This document shows positions 1 through 8,067 of a DNA stretch of 20,818 nucleotides, piece after piece. The translations under genes and the position numbers were made by a program. The DNA is from Isoetes engelmannii. Taxonomy: Eukaryota; Streptophyta; Lycopodiopsida; Isoetales; Isoetaceae. Numbering within the stretch: the stretch's first letter is position 1; each line of letters begins with the position of its first letter. The notes under the pieces are model-generated. The model searched no databases, was not told the origin of the DNA, and worked only from the letters and a program-made list of their open reading frames with translations. The stretch lies in NCBI GenBank assembly GCA_011763485.2, contig JAANSK020276824.1, positions 1 to 20,818 of the forward strand, given 5' to 3'.

Positions 1-39
1 GACAACGTCTAAAGTTAGTACCCCTAGGCCGTATCTAGG

Positions 40-84
40 GTGACGTGTCAGTATTTATACACGTATAAATACCTGGAACGTCAC
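40..84. repeat. 45-bp imperfect hairpin at the RT break point
   Basis: The inner arms GTATTTATAC (51-60) and GTATAAATAC (63-72) are perfect 10-bp complements around a 2-bp centre. The outer arms GTGACGT (40-46) and ACGTCAC (78-84) are also perfect. The two blocks are separated by a 4/5-bp internal loop. It sits where LINE RT similarity ends. Confidence 0.75.
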
Positions 85-87
85 AGA

Positions 88-592
88 ATCCATCATAGCA
101 CGAAGGGTGACCAAATGGTCAGTTGTAGACTTTTTAGGCCTAAAGCCTGCTTGGCCTATTGCTCTAGTATTATGATCCTCTGCCCAATTGCTTATCTTAC
201 GCTCAAGTATAGAGGCATACAGTTTTATGTAATCGCTGCCAACCATAATGGTATGGTAGTTACCTGAATCAGATGCATCCCCTGACTTATGCAGTGGCAC
301 AACCTTATTAACCTACCATGACCTAAAAAATCCATCTCTCAAAGCCATATTGAACATGTCTAACCAGCTTATTTGTAACTTCTTCCCCAGCCTATTTAAG
401 CATTTCGGCCATAAGATCACAAGCATCTGCAACCTTGCCATTAGCAAGTCTTTTGAGTCCATCCTGAACATCCTCTAGGGTAAAGATAAGCATATTATCC
501 ATATCACATGTCTCTTCGGTCATCTTATCCTCAACTCCATGGACATGGTATAATCCGCATACGTGGGCCATAAGCGCATCCACTTGCAACAT
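88..592 (-). pseudogene. LINE ORF2 linker and reverse transcriptase N-terminal fragment
   Basis: The minus strand at 592-392 reads a linker ending LKRLANGKVADACDLMAEML, the region just before LINE RT domains. After a frameshift at about 370 come FNMALRDG, a stop (TAG 313-315), then VVPLHKSGDASDSGNY and GQAGFRPKKSTTDHLVTLRA. These match RT blocks 0 to 2 of plant L1-like elements. The expected next block (the FVDFxKAFD catalytic Asp) is absent: similarity stops near position 88 and the sequence becomes a short palindrome. Only the fingers portion of the polymerase is represented, so no activity is possible. Confidence 0.8.
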
Positions 593-830
593 ATGCCCTC
601 TTCTTGTTTTTGATCAGCTTAGTATACATTCTTCTTTCCTGTACTTTATCTGCCCCTTGTGCTGCTCTAAATTTTTGCCTCTATTGCTTACATTCCATGT
701 CAAACACATCCATTACATGGTAGCCTCATTCGTTGTCGATAGCATACAAAACATTCATCTGCTGATTCAAGCAAAATCCTAGAAAATGCCTCACTCATAT
801 ATCCTCTACTGAGCTAGGCCAAGCAAGATG

Positions 831-1768
831 TCATTTTCTGCTCACATATCTTGCTATATTCTGTAGCCTTATCATACTTGAGAGATACCCGCTTACATTT
901 ATATGGTTTTTTTTGCTGTCTATGATGCCATGCACATGAATTCCAATGAGTAAAGGTACATGATCTGAGCTTTCATTTTCATCTCCAATGTGCAAGATGA
1001 TAACATGTTCTGCAAAAGAAGGTTTGGCAATAACATAATCCACCACCCTAGCATTTTTACAAGTGCGCTTACCAGAGCCTGGGTATCTATCTATGCCATT
1101 GAAGATTACCATCTCAAAACCGCTACACATATGTAAGACGTGACGCCCCTGCGGAGTTGGCCATTTTACATTATCATCTAATGTTATGCTCCATCCAATT
1201 GTCTTCATCTCAGCATCATCCAACATTTCGAACCATTCTACTTCTCCATCTGGGCCTGCCAAGGCTGCTTGATGATTTCCCCTACGACCATTAAAATCTC
1301 CTAATAATAGAACTTTTGCCAAACCCAAAGCTATATCCTGCTCTATATGAAAAAATGGGTCATCTTTATCCAAATCTCCTTTGTTATACCCAGGTGATTC
1401 CCTTGAAGGGAAATAACAACCAACTACATATATCTAACTGCTCCTTCCTGGCAATTCAATCCAAATGTATCGCGCGGCTACCTTATGTGTTAGCACACAT
1501 ATTGTGTTAGCACACATATTGCATGCGTAATTTCATTGCGGGAATAGCATGCAATACAACCCGTACCTTTAAGATTCCAACCCTTCTTATTCCATACAAA
1601 ATGCAATAGAGTAAAACTAGAAATATCTGGGAGACCTTTCTCCTCATGCTCACATGTTTCCAAAAAGAAAATTATGTCTACATTCATTAGCAAATCATTC
1701 ATAGTGCAAATCTTATTACTTTTTAACGTATTTACATTCCAACAAACTAACTTGGCGGTCGCTACTTC
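831..1768 (-). pseudogene. LINE ORF2 endonuclease domain remnant
   Basis: The reading frame follows the ORF1 stop without a gap. Its N-terminal part contains WNVNTL and DIIFFLET, matching the Asn and Glu metal-site motifs of exonuclease-endonuclease-phosphatase (APE-type) nucleases. The downstream part has LLGDFNGRRG (catalytic Asp/Asn), VVDYVIAK and SSDHVPLLIGI (the final Asp-His motif). This enzyme nicks target DNA to prime reverse transcription. The two halves are out of frame because of a 17-bp tandem duplication at about 1486-1518, and a TAG at 1434-1436 lies in the downstream frame. All four catalytic motif blocks are visible, so the identification is firm even though the gene is broken. 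Confidence 0.82.
1486..1518. repeat. 17-bp tandem duplication inside LINE endonuclease
   Basis: TGTGTTAGCACACATA occurs at 1486-1501 and again at 1503-1518 (period 17). Seventeen is not a multiple of three, and removing one copy brings the two halves of the endonuclease frame into register. Each copy is itself a small dyad (TGTGT/ACACA). Confidence 0.8.
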
Positions 1769-2326
1769 CTATGCATCCTCCAGAACCACTTTTTCGCCTC
1801 TCCAGTAAGCACGTTGTCCAGCTGCTCTAGCCTCCTTCATCCTCTGGATATCCTCTCTTTTCTGTTGAAATTGGATTTTGGTTAAGTCATCATTGACCCA
1901 TATATATTAGCTCTTAGGCAATGTTCGCTTCTGCATAACTCGGGCCTTTGCTTCCTTGGTTGCACATTTCACTAACACATTCCGTGTTCCTTCACCCTAG
2001 TTCCCCATCCGGTATGCCTCTACAATATCCACCTGTACTTGCATGTTCTCTGCAAGAAATGTTTGAACAACCATGCTTGTGTCCTCATTCTCCTTTTTCG
2101 GTAAGCCAAAAATTCTGAAATGGTTAGCCTTCAATTCCCTTTCATGCACATAAGCCAAATGCTCCATTTTCTTATTCAGAACATCAAGTGCTCCTTGGAA
2201 ACCATCATTTGGGTCCCTATTCAGAGTCCCAGATTCATCTCTAACATGCTTTGGTTCGGATATGCCTGCTAGCTGCTGCTTTAGATATGAATTTGCATTC
2301 TTTAAAGAACACAGAGACTCATTCAT
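1769..2326 (-). pseudogene. LINE ORF1 protein remnant (RNA-binding, Transposase_22-like)
   Basis: The frame opens at an ATG at 2326-2324 directly after an in-frame stop, which fixes the start. Residues 1-70 are polar and coiled-coil-like. They are followed by the motif FRIFGLPKKENED and then VQTFLAENMQV and AYRMGN, the pattern of the L1 ORF1 RNA-recognition core. A TAG at 1997-1999 interrupts the frame, but the same frame continues with a recognisable C-terminal domain (VLVKCATKEAKARV, IWVNDDLTKIQ, AAGQRAYWRGEKVV). A second stop lies at 1907-1909 and a terminal TAG at 1769-1771. In L1 elements this protein coats element RNA and acts as a nucleic-acid chaperone. Two internal stops make it a pseudogene. 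Confidence 0.8.
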
Positions 2327-3288
2327 AGCTTAAAAAAGTTTAAGCTTTTCAGATTGGGTCTAATCAGGCCAAAATTTCTTCGTATGATGGAGATATGATA
2401 GAAAGAGTGAAACTTGGTCAGAATTGACTGCACTATGACTTCTGCAATTTGGTCCTTGGAGTGCGAAGCCGATCCTTTGAGGCGCAAGCAATTGCAAGGG
2501 GGGCAGCGGTCCATACATGAAACAATCTCAGTTGGGGTTTTTTCTTGGTTCAATTTTTGATACGTGGGCTGCCATGATTAGATACTGATGTGCTTTGATA
2601 AGAGGTTCATAGCTAATGTATATTTGAGAAGCTATGGTCATTTGAAAGAACAGAGATATTGCTTGTGCAAAGAAGTTCGGCTTAGATTCAAGTGGAAACT
2701 TCTTGAAATTTTTTTTGGAGAGTGTCGATTTGCCTCGGAGAGGCTTAAGTATAAAGAATCAATGCCTTCTAGGAATCGGAAAACTGCCACGATTGTTGCT
2801 GGATTTTAGACATCTGTGTCTTTTTGCTGTTTATATCTACCTTTTTTTTGTTGCTTTGTTATATTGTTGTCATAGTATTTCTCATTTGTCTTGTGATTGT
2901 GTAAATAACCAATGGATTGATCTGAGATGGAATATGCAGAGAAACTTGCAGGTTATGCTTGTGGCAAGTATGCCTATTATTGAAAGAATCAGAATTGCTA
3001 TAGGAATTTCTAATAATTGCTTGCCCAGTAATTCTAAAATGGACTAGAACATGAGAGATTGACCCAAACTAAAGGGGGTTTTAGGTGGAATTTAATTTTC
3101 AAGTGTTGAGTGCAATGAAAAAAAATTTATGGTCCCTTCGGGGCCTTGGAAGCATATGGGGTTATATTGTCGTGATATTATTCTAATTTTTTTTCTTCGG
3201 CAAGTGGAAAAAGTAAGCAAGACACAATCAACGTATACACATCAATGCAATAACACTAGAATTGAGGAACATGTATACTGCAGAATAG
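2327..3288. other. Intergenic stretch, no recognisable gene
   Basis: This AT-rich stretch lies upstream of the LINE. Open frames such as minus 2553-2323 and plus 2588-2809 and 2703-3047 show no family motif and no convincing splice-linked structure. The minus 2553-2323 frame ends overlapping the ORF1 ATG and could be LINE 5' sequence, but nothing in its protein supports function. Confidence 0.5.
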
Positions 3289-3441
3289 ATGCTCTATTGT
3301 AATGGTCCTGGCCACTTGATGGGTCAGTATACGTATTTATGTATGTATTTATACATGCTTGGCATGCGTGTAGCATGGAGATCAATAAGCAAGTGTGTGG
3401 CTTCTTTTGGAAAAGAATTTGTACAGTATGCCAGCATACTT

Positions 3442-3646
3442 ATTACTGCCAGGGTTTTTCCCTCGAAAACCCTTCGGGGTGGGGGTTTTTTAATCCTGAC
3501 AGTAATCGGCTTGCTGCTCTCTTTATTTTGGTCCCATAGGCCAATTGGTCTCCGTGGACGATAAAAATCTATTCTATTCTATTCTATTCTATTCTATTCT
3601 ATTCTATTCTATTCTATTCTATTCTATTCTATTCTATTCTATTCTA
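3442..3646 (+). mobile_element. Structured non-autonomous retroelement 3' end (SINE/LINE-like), copy A
   Basis: A core at 3470-3567 aligns over about 100 bp with 10131-10229. Shared blocks are CCCTTCGGGG, GGGGTTTTTT, CAGTAAT, GCTCT and CCCATAGG, then a GATAAA-like end. In this copy the core is preceded by ATTACTGCCAGGG (3442-3454), the near-complement of TCCTGACAGTAAT (3494-3506), giving a long stem that encloses a C(TTCG)G-type hairpin. The copy ends in an (ATTCT)n tail. A variable pentanucleotide tail after a conserved 3' end is typical of target-primed retroposition. No tRNA-like promoter was recognised, so the class is uncertain. Confidence 0.6.
3568..3646 (+). repeat. (ATTCT)15 microsatellite, tail of retroelement copy A
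   Basis: Fifteen uninterrupted ATTCT units run from 3571 to 3645, preceded by a partial TCT. The tract directly follows the GATAAAAA end of the retroelement core, so it is best read as an expanded element tail. Confidence 0.95.
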
Positions 3647-3821
3647 GTGGTGTGACGTTAAAAAATCTTTCTTTCTTTCTTATAATGGGCTTTATGATTT
3701 GACTGAGAAGTGCATGTAAAAAAGGAACTATCGCTCCAATTTCCAATTTCTTCTTTTTCAGGATTGAAGCTAGTGTAACAAACGCCTTAGTAGTGGCTTG
3801 ATATGTGAGAGCTTATGAAAA

Positions 3822-4130
3822 CGCGGTTACGGTGCGAAAACAACAGTCCAATACTTCACACTATGCACAATTTCGCACCGTGGCTATGATGCAAAAATAG
3901 CCCTTTCAAATTTTGTGCTATCCACAATTTTGCATCGTGCCTACGGTGCAGAAACAACCCTTCCATATTTTGGGCTATACACAATTTTGCACCGTGCCTA
4001 TTGCAAAAACAACCCTTCCAAATTTTGTTCTAGACACAATTTCACACCGTGCATACAATGCCAAAATGACACTTTCATATTTTGTGTTCTATACGAATTT
4101 GCACCGTGGCTATGATGCGAAAAAAACACA
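3822..4130 (+). repeat. 57-bp tandem repeat, about 5.4 copies
   Basis: CACAATTT-type unit starts lie at 3866, 3923, 3980, 4035 and about 4092, with spacings of 57, 57, 55 and 57. A partial unit precedes them from about 3822. Each unit carries a GCACCGT-4 nt-ACGGTGC dyad (clearest at 3932-3949) and a second weaker dyad, TTGTG-CTATA-CACAA. Units differ by point changes and small indels, so the array is not recent. Confidence 0.88.
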
Positions 4131-4139
4131 TGTCCACAA

Positions 4140-4709
4140 GAATCATAACTAAGTAACCAGCACATCACCAAGCAATAAATTTTCATGGCACCCAGCATAA
4201 GCAACCCAAAAGACTCAATATTGAGCCCACATATTATAGGTGACTCAGGTATCCAAAAGGAAATCTATCGACCCATGGGATGTTCTTACCAAAACGAACC
4301 CCATAATAGACTCCATCCTCACCCAAGAGCTGATAAACCTATAGCCAAACACACCATAGTCTTAATATGTCAATGTTCTTTAAATTACTATATCAAAAAA
4401 ACTCATCTTATATATATTACAAGAGTTTGTACTATGTAAGGGTTGTATAATTTGAGGATTGCAGTTAGTGGATTGTATTAACCAACGTTGCTAAATTTTG
4501 TTGAGATTATGAGCGAAAGTTTTATCAGATTCTCAATAATTTTGCCTTCTCAATTATCTCACCTCCTATGACACAGATGGGAGTATGCATCTAGATCAAA
4601 GTCATGTAGGTTCAAGATGAATCTATTGCTGGATAGCCATTGATCTCACCATCCTGGAATAGGAATTGAGGTGTTGCATTGCACATTGGATTGTTAATTA
4701 AGATCCTCC
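4140..4709. other. Intergenic stretch, no recognisable gene
   Basis: AT-rich sequence. The frames at plus 4185-4439 and minus 4204-3998 have no recognisable motif; the latter overlaps the 57-bp repeat. No RNA gene or structured repeat was seen. Confidence 0.5.
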
Positions 4710-5087
4710 TTAGTTGGCCCAAGAGGTTTCACAAGCATTTAGTAGAGGTGGTCTATTATAAAATTCAATAGGGCTAAGAACAGCCAAGAAAGAACTCCTG
4801 ATTAGTCCTTCATGTTTAGAAAGTTCGCCAAAACAACCAGTCTGTTCTCGTATCTTTGGAAGAGACCGTTTGGCTCTTGCATTTAGCATCAAAAGAAGAG
4901 GTCTTCTACGGTCCAGGTATTTCACAATAGTTGCTTCAACTTCTGGAAGAGCAGACTCGAAGTAAGAAATCGTCCAATTGTGCACTAATTTATTGCCATC
5001 ACTCATCAGTGTCTTTATTGCACCTCCCGTTTGGCATTTTACCCTCTCAATTATCTCACTTGTAGCATGAATTTCTTCTTTGATAGA
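4710..5087 (-). CDS. Unidentified antisense reading frame (possible exon or gene fragment)
   Basis: The minus strand is open for 126 codons, from after a TAA at 5088-5090 to a stop at 4710. The only internal methionine near the start is at 5006-5004, giving 98 residues. The composition is protein-like: an amphipathic, charged N-terminal stretch (EEIHATSEIIERVK) and later VEATIVKYLDRRRPLLLML and ARAKRSLPKIREQTG. I do not recognise a family. It could be one exon of a split gene, an isolated gene fragment, or chance. No neighbouring exon could be assigned, and flanking sequence on both sides is low-complexity or stop-rich. Confidence 0.28.
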   Translation of the reverse strand, partial: SIKEEIHATSEIIERVKCQTGGAIKTLMSDGNKLVHNWTISYFESALPEVEATIVKYLDRRRPLLLMLNARAKRSLPKIREQTGCFGELSKHEGLIRSSFLAVLSPIEFYNRPPLLNACETSWAN

Positions 5088-5250
5088 TTATTCCATGATT
5101 CCTCTAGATTCTCCAAGTTTCTATGTATATTCTCTTAGATTCTATGAAGATTCCTCTAGATTATTATAGATTCTATCAAGGTTGCCCGTGCTCTTCTCCC
5201 CAAAAGGTGGTATCAATCTATAAAAAGCCGCGCGTGTCAACCCCAGCCTA

Positions 5251-5396
5251 GAGTTTTCAAGATTTTATGAAGATTTTACGCGGATTTTATGAAGATTTTA
5301 CATGGATTTTACGAAGATTTTATGAAGATTTTACGTACATGTTATGGACATTTTACGTAGATTTTATGATTATTTTATGAAGATCTTACGTAGATT
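5251..5396 (+). repeat. Degenerate A/T-rich minisatellite (GATTTTAYGAA units)
   Basis: Units of roughly 11-14 bp based on GATTTTATGAA and GATTTTACG alternate about ten times. A looser related series (GATTCCTCTAGATTCT-like) precedes it at about 5090-5180. Confidence 0.75.
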
Positions 5397-5529
5397 TATC
5401 CTAGGAAGCTTCATAAAAAATGCACTGCCACCTCACCACCTTTATAATTAATATTATAACTAATAAAGGTGACACCTCACCTCCTTTAATATAAATAATA
5501 TCTAATTAACAAATTGAATGGCTAGGATT

Positions 5530-5790
5530 TCTTCCCCCATTTTGATTCAACAGCCGAGATTTCCTGCACCAATGGGGCTACTTGGGGTGGCAAAATGAGG
5601 TGGCTTCAACTGAGCCGTCCATTTGATCCAACGGCCGAGATTTCCTGCACCACAAGGGGGCTGCTTGGGGTGGGAAAATGAGGTGGCTTCACCTGAGCCG
5701 TCCATCCGATCCAACGACTGAGATTTCTTGCACCACAAGGGGGCTGCTTGGGGTGGCAAAATAAAATCAATGGCCGAGTTTCAATCTGCC
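5530..5790 (+). repeat. 81-83 bp tandem repeat, about three copies
   Basis: The marker GAGATTTCYTGCACC occurs at 5556, 5637 and 5720 (spacings 81 and 83). Each unit also carries GGGGCTRCTTGGGGTGG and GAGCCGTCCATYYGATCCAACG. The last copy is truncated near 5760-5790. The long open frames across it on both strands arise from the repeat and are not considered genes. Confidence 0.88.
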
Positions 5791-5815
5791 ACATCCAACG
5801 GTTCAGACATGGGGT

Positions 5816-5895
5816 GCATGCCCATGCATGCCCATGCATGCCCATGCATGCCCATGCATGCCCATGCATGCCATATGAATGCACATGCATGCCCC
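5816..5895 (+). repeat. 10-bp CATGCATGCC array (RY-motif repeats)
   Basis: Five perfect CCCATGCATG units occupy 5821-5870, preceded by GCATG and followed, after a short gap, by another ACATGCATGCCC at 5883-5894. Every unit contains CATGCATG, the RY element bound by plant B3-domain transcription factors. The 10-bp spacing places all units on nearly the same face of the helix. A regulatory role is speculation. Confidence 0.92.
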
Positions 5896-6111
5896 CATGA
5901 GGTGGCACAATCTCACCCTTCCATTCCAAGATTTGGACGGAGGGGATCAGAGTTATATATTCTATGGGGTACATCGCCCGATGGGGGGCATCCTAGTAAT
6001 TTTATATATATGAAGGATAGGATAATGTTATACCGTATGTCTGTCCGTGGGTCAAACCCTAGATCGAATGGCCTAAATTCTTCGCGCCCATCCGACGGTC
6101 CACACAAACTC

Positions 6112-6339
6112 AACGTTTTTTTTTACCCTAGAAACGTTTTTTTTTAGCTCTCTCAACGTAGAGCTATTCCGTCCAGCAACGAACGTCTCCCGAATCGATC
6201 TGTGCTGCTCTACAAGTCCTGCAATCCGTACCCAGCTCCAAGTTGGGACCTTAGCTGTGTGCAGGTAAATCTTTTGTGCATTCCGAGTTGTTTTTGAATA
6301 ATAGAAGCTCAGAAAGCTTTTATTATTTTCTTCTAACAG
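6112..6339 (+). other. Candidate noncoding exon and short intron
   Basis: A C-rich, gene-leader-like segment (6150-6263) ends in GTGTGCAG followed by GTAAAT at 6264, a good plant splice donor. A polypyrimidine stretch ending TTCTAACAG at 6339 could be the matching acceptor, giving a 76-bp intron. No open frame accompanies it. It might be a 5' leader of the kinase locus downstream or a transposon leader. Upstream are two AACGTTTTTTTT runs (6112 and 6131). Confidence 0.22.
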
Positions 6340-6417
6340 TACTGTTGGCTATGGTAGCGACATCGCGGTGGTTCTTGGAGCAGCCATGGGGATCTGAGAG
6401 CTTACGGTTATGGGCTA

Positions 6418-6583
6418 GATAACGTCCTCTGATGAGGCGTTATGGCCCAGGAAAAATGGCCGAGGTGGCCATGTGGCCAGGAAGTGCCGAGGTCGTACGG
6501 CAGTACGGCCGAGGCATTTCCTGACCACATGGCCGCCGAGGCCATTTTGGATGGGCCATAACGCCTCATCAGAGGACGTTATC
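6418..6583. repeat. 166-bp near-loopless palindrome (foldback/MITE-like)
   Basis: The arms 6418-6500 and 6501-6583 are reverse complements: the outer 32 positions are identical, and about 71 of 83 positions match overall. There is essentially no spacer. The outer end is GATAACGTCCTCTGATGAGG. No clear target-site duplication was found. Transcripts through it would fold into one long hairpin. Confidence 0.92.
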
Positions 6584-6585
6584 AG

Positions 6586-7573
6586 CCTTAACATCCTTGG
6601 TCAGGGCATTTGGCAGGGGTATAGGCAAGCATAGAATCCGGCATAGCTGAGTACGCTGCTGGAGCAGGCCAAAATCTCTGCGGCTTGATCTGCATCACCT
6701 AGCAGCAAATCCGGAGAAGGGATGTTATACTTCGTTAGATATGCACTTCATTGAAGAGCAGCAGCATCTGAACACAAAAAGAGAATGGATTAATCAAAGA
6801 CAGAAAGAAAAGCCTTCATGATTTCCTTTGAATGGAATTGAGTGAGAGAGTCGTCGATTCAGACAACATGAAATAGCTTTGGCAGATCTAAACTGGGATG
6901 TATAACCGCCTATTGGAAGGGGCTTGGGTGGGGATTCTTCAATGCAGGCTGAGGAATCTATCTACAGCTCGGAATTCTAAAGCAATGCAGGCGAAAAGGG
7001 TCATGACAAAGAACTCGACCACAGCTATGGCAAGGGAGCACAAAACCACGTTTCTGTAGAAAAGAGTCTGGGAATAGGTCCGCCAGTGAACAGAGTCGGC
7101 CATAGCTACCTATCATCTAAGACCTATCATTTATCCAACTCTGGTGATGCCAGCTTCTACCTGCAAGAATAATCTATCGAATCAAGTGGCTCTAAGTGGC
7201 GTCAGAGCCAGCTTCTACCTGAAGCTTCATCTGTCGGATCAAATGACTCCCAGAGCCAGCTTCTACCTGCAAGAATCATCTCTCTGATCAAGTGGCCCTG
7301 CAAGAATCATCTAGCTATGGCAGAACAAGCAGCGCCAACATCTAGCTATGGCAGATCAGGCATCTGGCTATGGCGTATCAAGCAGGGGCCGGCTACGGCG
7401 GAGGGGCTGGAGCAAAGAAAATAACTACGTGGCAGCAGTTAAGATGTTATGGTCGTAACATTTTTGTTATGGTCATAACAGATTGGGCCAGTAATGTTAC
7501 TGGAGATAACACTCTTAAATAGACGGTTGAGATCACATCCTACGGCTAAATGCTGAGGCCAAGGATATTAAGG
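6586..7573. mobile_element. Possible 988-bp non-autonomous element with imperfect inverted ends
   Basis: The sequence at 6586-6614 (CCTTAACATCCTTGG...) matches the reverse complement of 7545-7573 at 23 of 29 positions. Between them there is no transposase, only degenerate repeats rich in AGCTATGGC-type sequence. The left end directly abuts the 166-bp palindrome. Target-site duplications could not be identified, so this may instead be two unrelated copies of a dispersed motif. Confidence 0.33.
7149..7400 (+). repeat. Degenerate GCCAGCTTCTACCTG and AGCTATGGCA repeats
   Basis: GCCAGCTTCTACCTG occurs at 7149, 7207 and 7255, each followed by a related 30-40 bp segment (AATCATCT...GATCAAGTGGC). 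They are followed by three copies of ATCTRGCTATGGC within 7309-7375. The repeats may be remnants of a Gly/Tyr-rich coding repeat, but no clean frame survives. Confidence 0.6.
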
Positions 7574-8067
7574 TATAATAATTTTAGCTGCTGGCTCCTA
7601 AAGAGATTAAAAGTTCACTCGCGCTGCGTGCAGGGGTTTGTGCCTGTAGCTGAGGCAGGCTGCGGCTTTAGCTCCTCTCTTTTCTTCACTGAGGCATCCA
7701 AGCCCATCTAAGTTATGGATCCGATTAGCCATGGCTTTGTATTGGCTTTTTTTTCTGGTATTTACAGGGGCTTTTGGATTTCCTCAGAGCTATCTTCTGA
7801 ACTCTAAATTTACTCTTGCTCTCTTAAAGTACCTCAAGGATTCTGTGATTTGTCCTTGACTGTGCTATAACTTAGCTGTTAATCTCCTTCCCATAGGTCA
7901 TCTTTGTTTATTTATGGTTTTTCTCTATCTTCGTTGGAGAAGCCATAGCTATGAATTTTGCGGGCCACCATCATTTAAAAAACACAAAGTAAATTATCTA
8001 TGTGAATTTAGGTGATGTTTCATACTCAATGCGGTATCTAATAAGCTCTTCTATGATTTGAATGCAG
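7574..8067. other. Noncoding stretch, no recognisable feature
   Basis: T-rich, intron-like sequence that ends at an AATGCAG splice-acceptor-like site immediately before the first kinase-like segment. No gene, RNA or repeat was recognised. Confidence 0.45.

Larger units (their letters stand above)
85..2326 (-). mobile_element. Degenerate L1-like non-LTR retrotransposon (LINE), truncated
   Basis: Read on the minus strand, three retroelement modules occur in the expected order: an ORF1 nucleic-acid-binding protein (2326-1769), an apurinic-type endonuclease (about 1768-831) and the start of a reverse transcriptase (about 592-88). Each is broken by in-frame stops or frameshifts, so the copy is dead. 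Recognisable RT sequence ends near position 88, next to a 45-bp hairpin, so the RT core and the 3' tail are absent or lie beyond the window. The ORF1-endonuclease-RT order and the FRIFGLP-type ORF1 motif point to the L1 group. Clade assignment is inferred from motifs only. Confidence 0.85.

Noticed and set aside
2323-2326. ATGA-type overlap between a 76-codon minus frame and LINE ORF1
   Set aside because: It resembles translational coupling, but the upstream frame has no recognisable protein pattern and such an overlap is expected by chance at this density.
3822-4130. CRISPR-like appearance of regularly spaced repeats
   Set aside because: There are no unique spacers between constant repeats; the whole 57-bp unit repeats with drift, and the genome is a plant's.
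5219-5230. TATA-like CTATAAAAAG followed by a GC-rich stretch
   Set aside because: No gene or leader follows; the downstream sequence is a minisatellite. A partial PBS-like TGGTATCAATC beside it lacks LTR context.
5728-6147. 139-codon open frame rich in His/Ala/Cys/Pro/Met, and its antisense partner
   Set aside because: The open frame is produced by the 10-bp CATGCATGCC array, which reads open in several frames; no conserved protein pattern outside the repeat.
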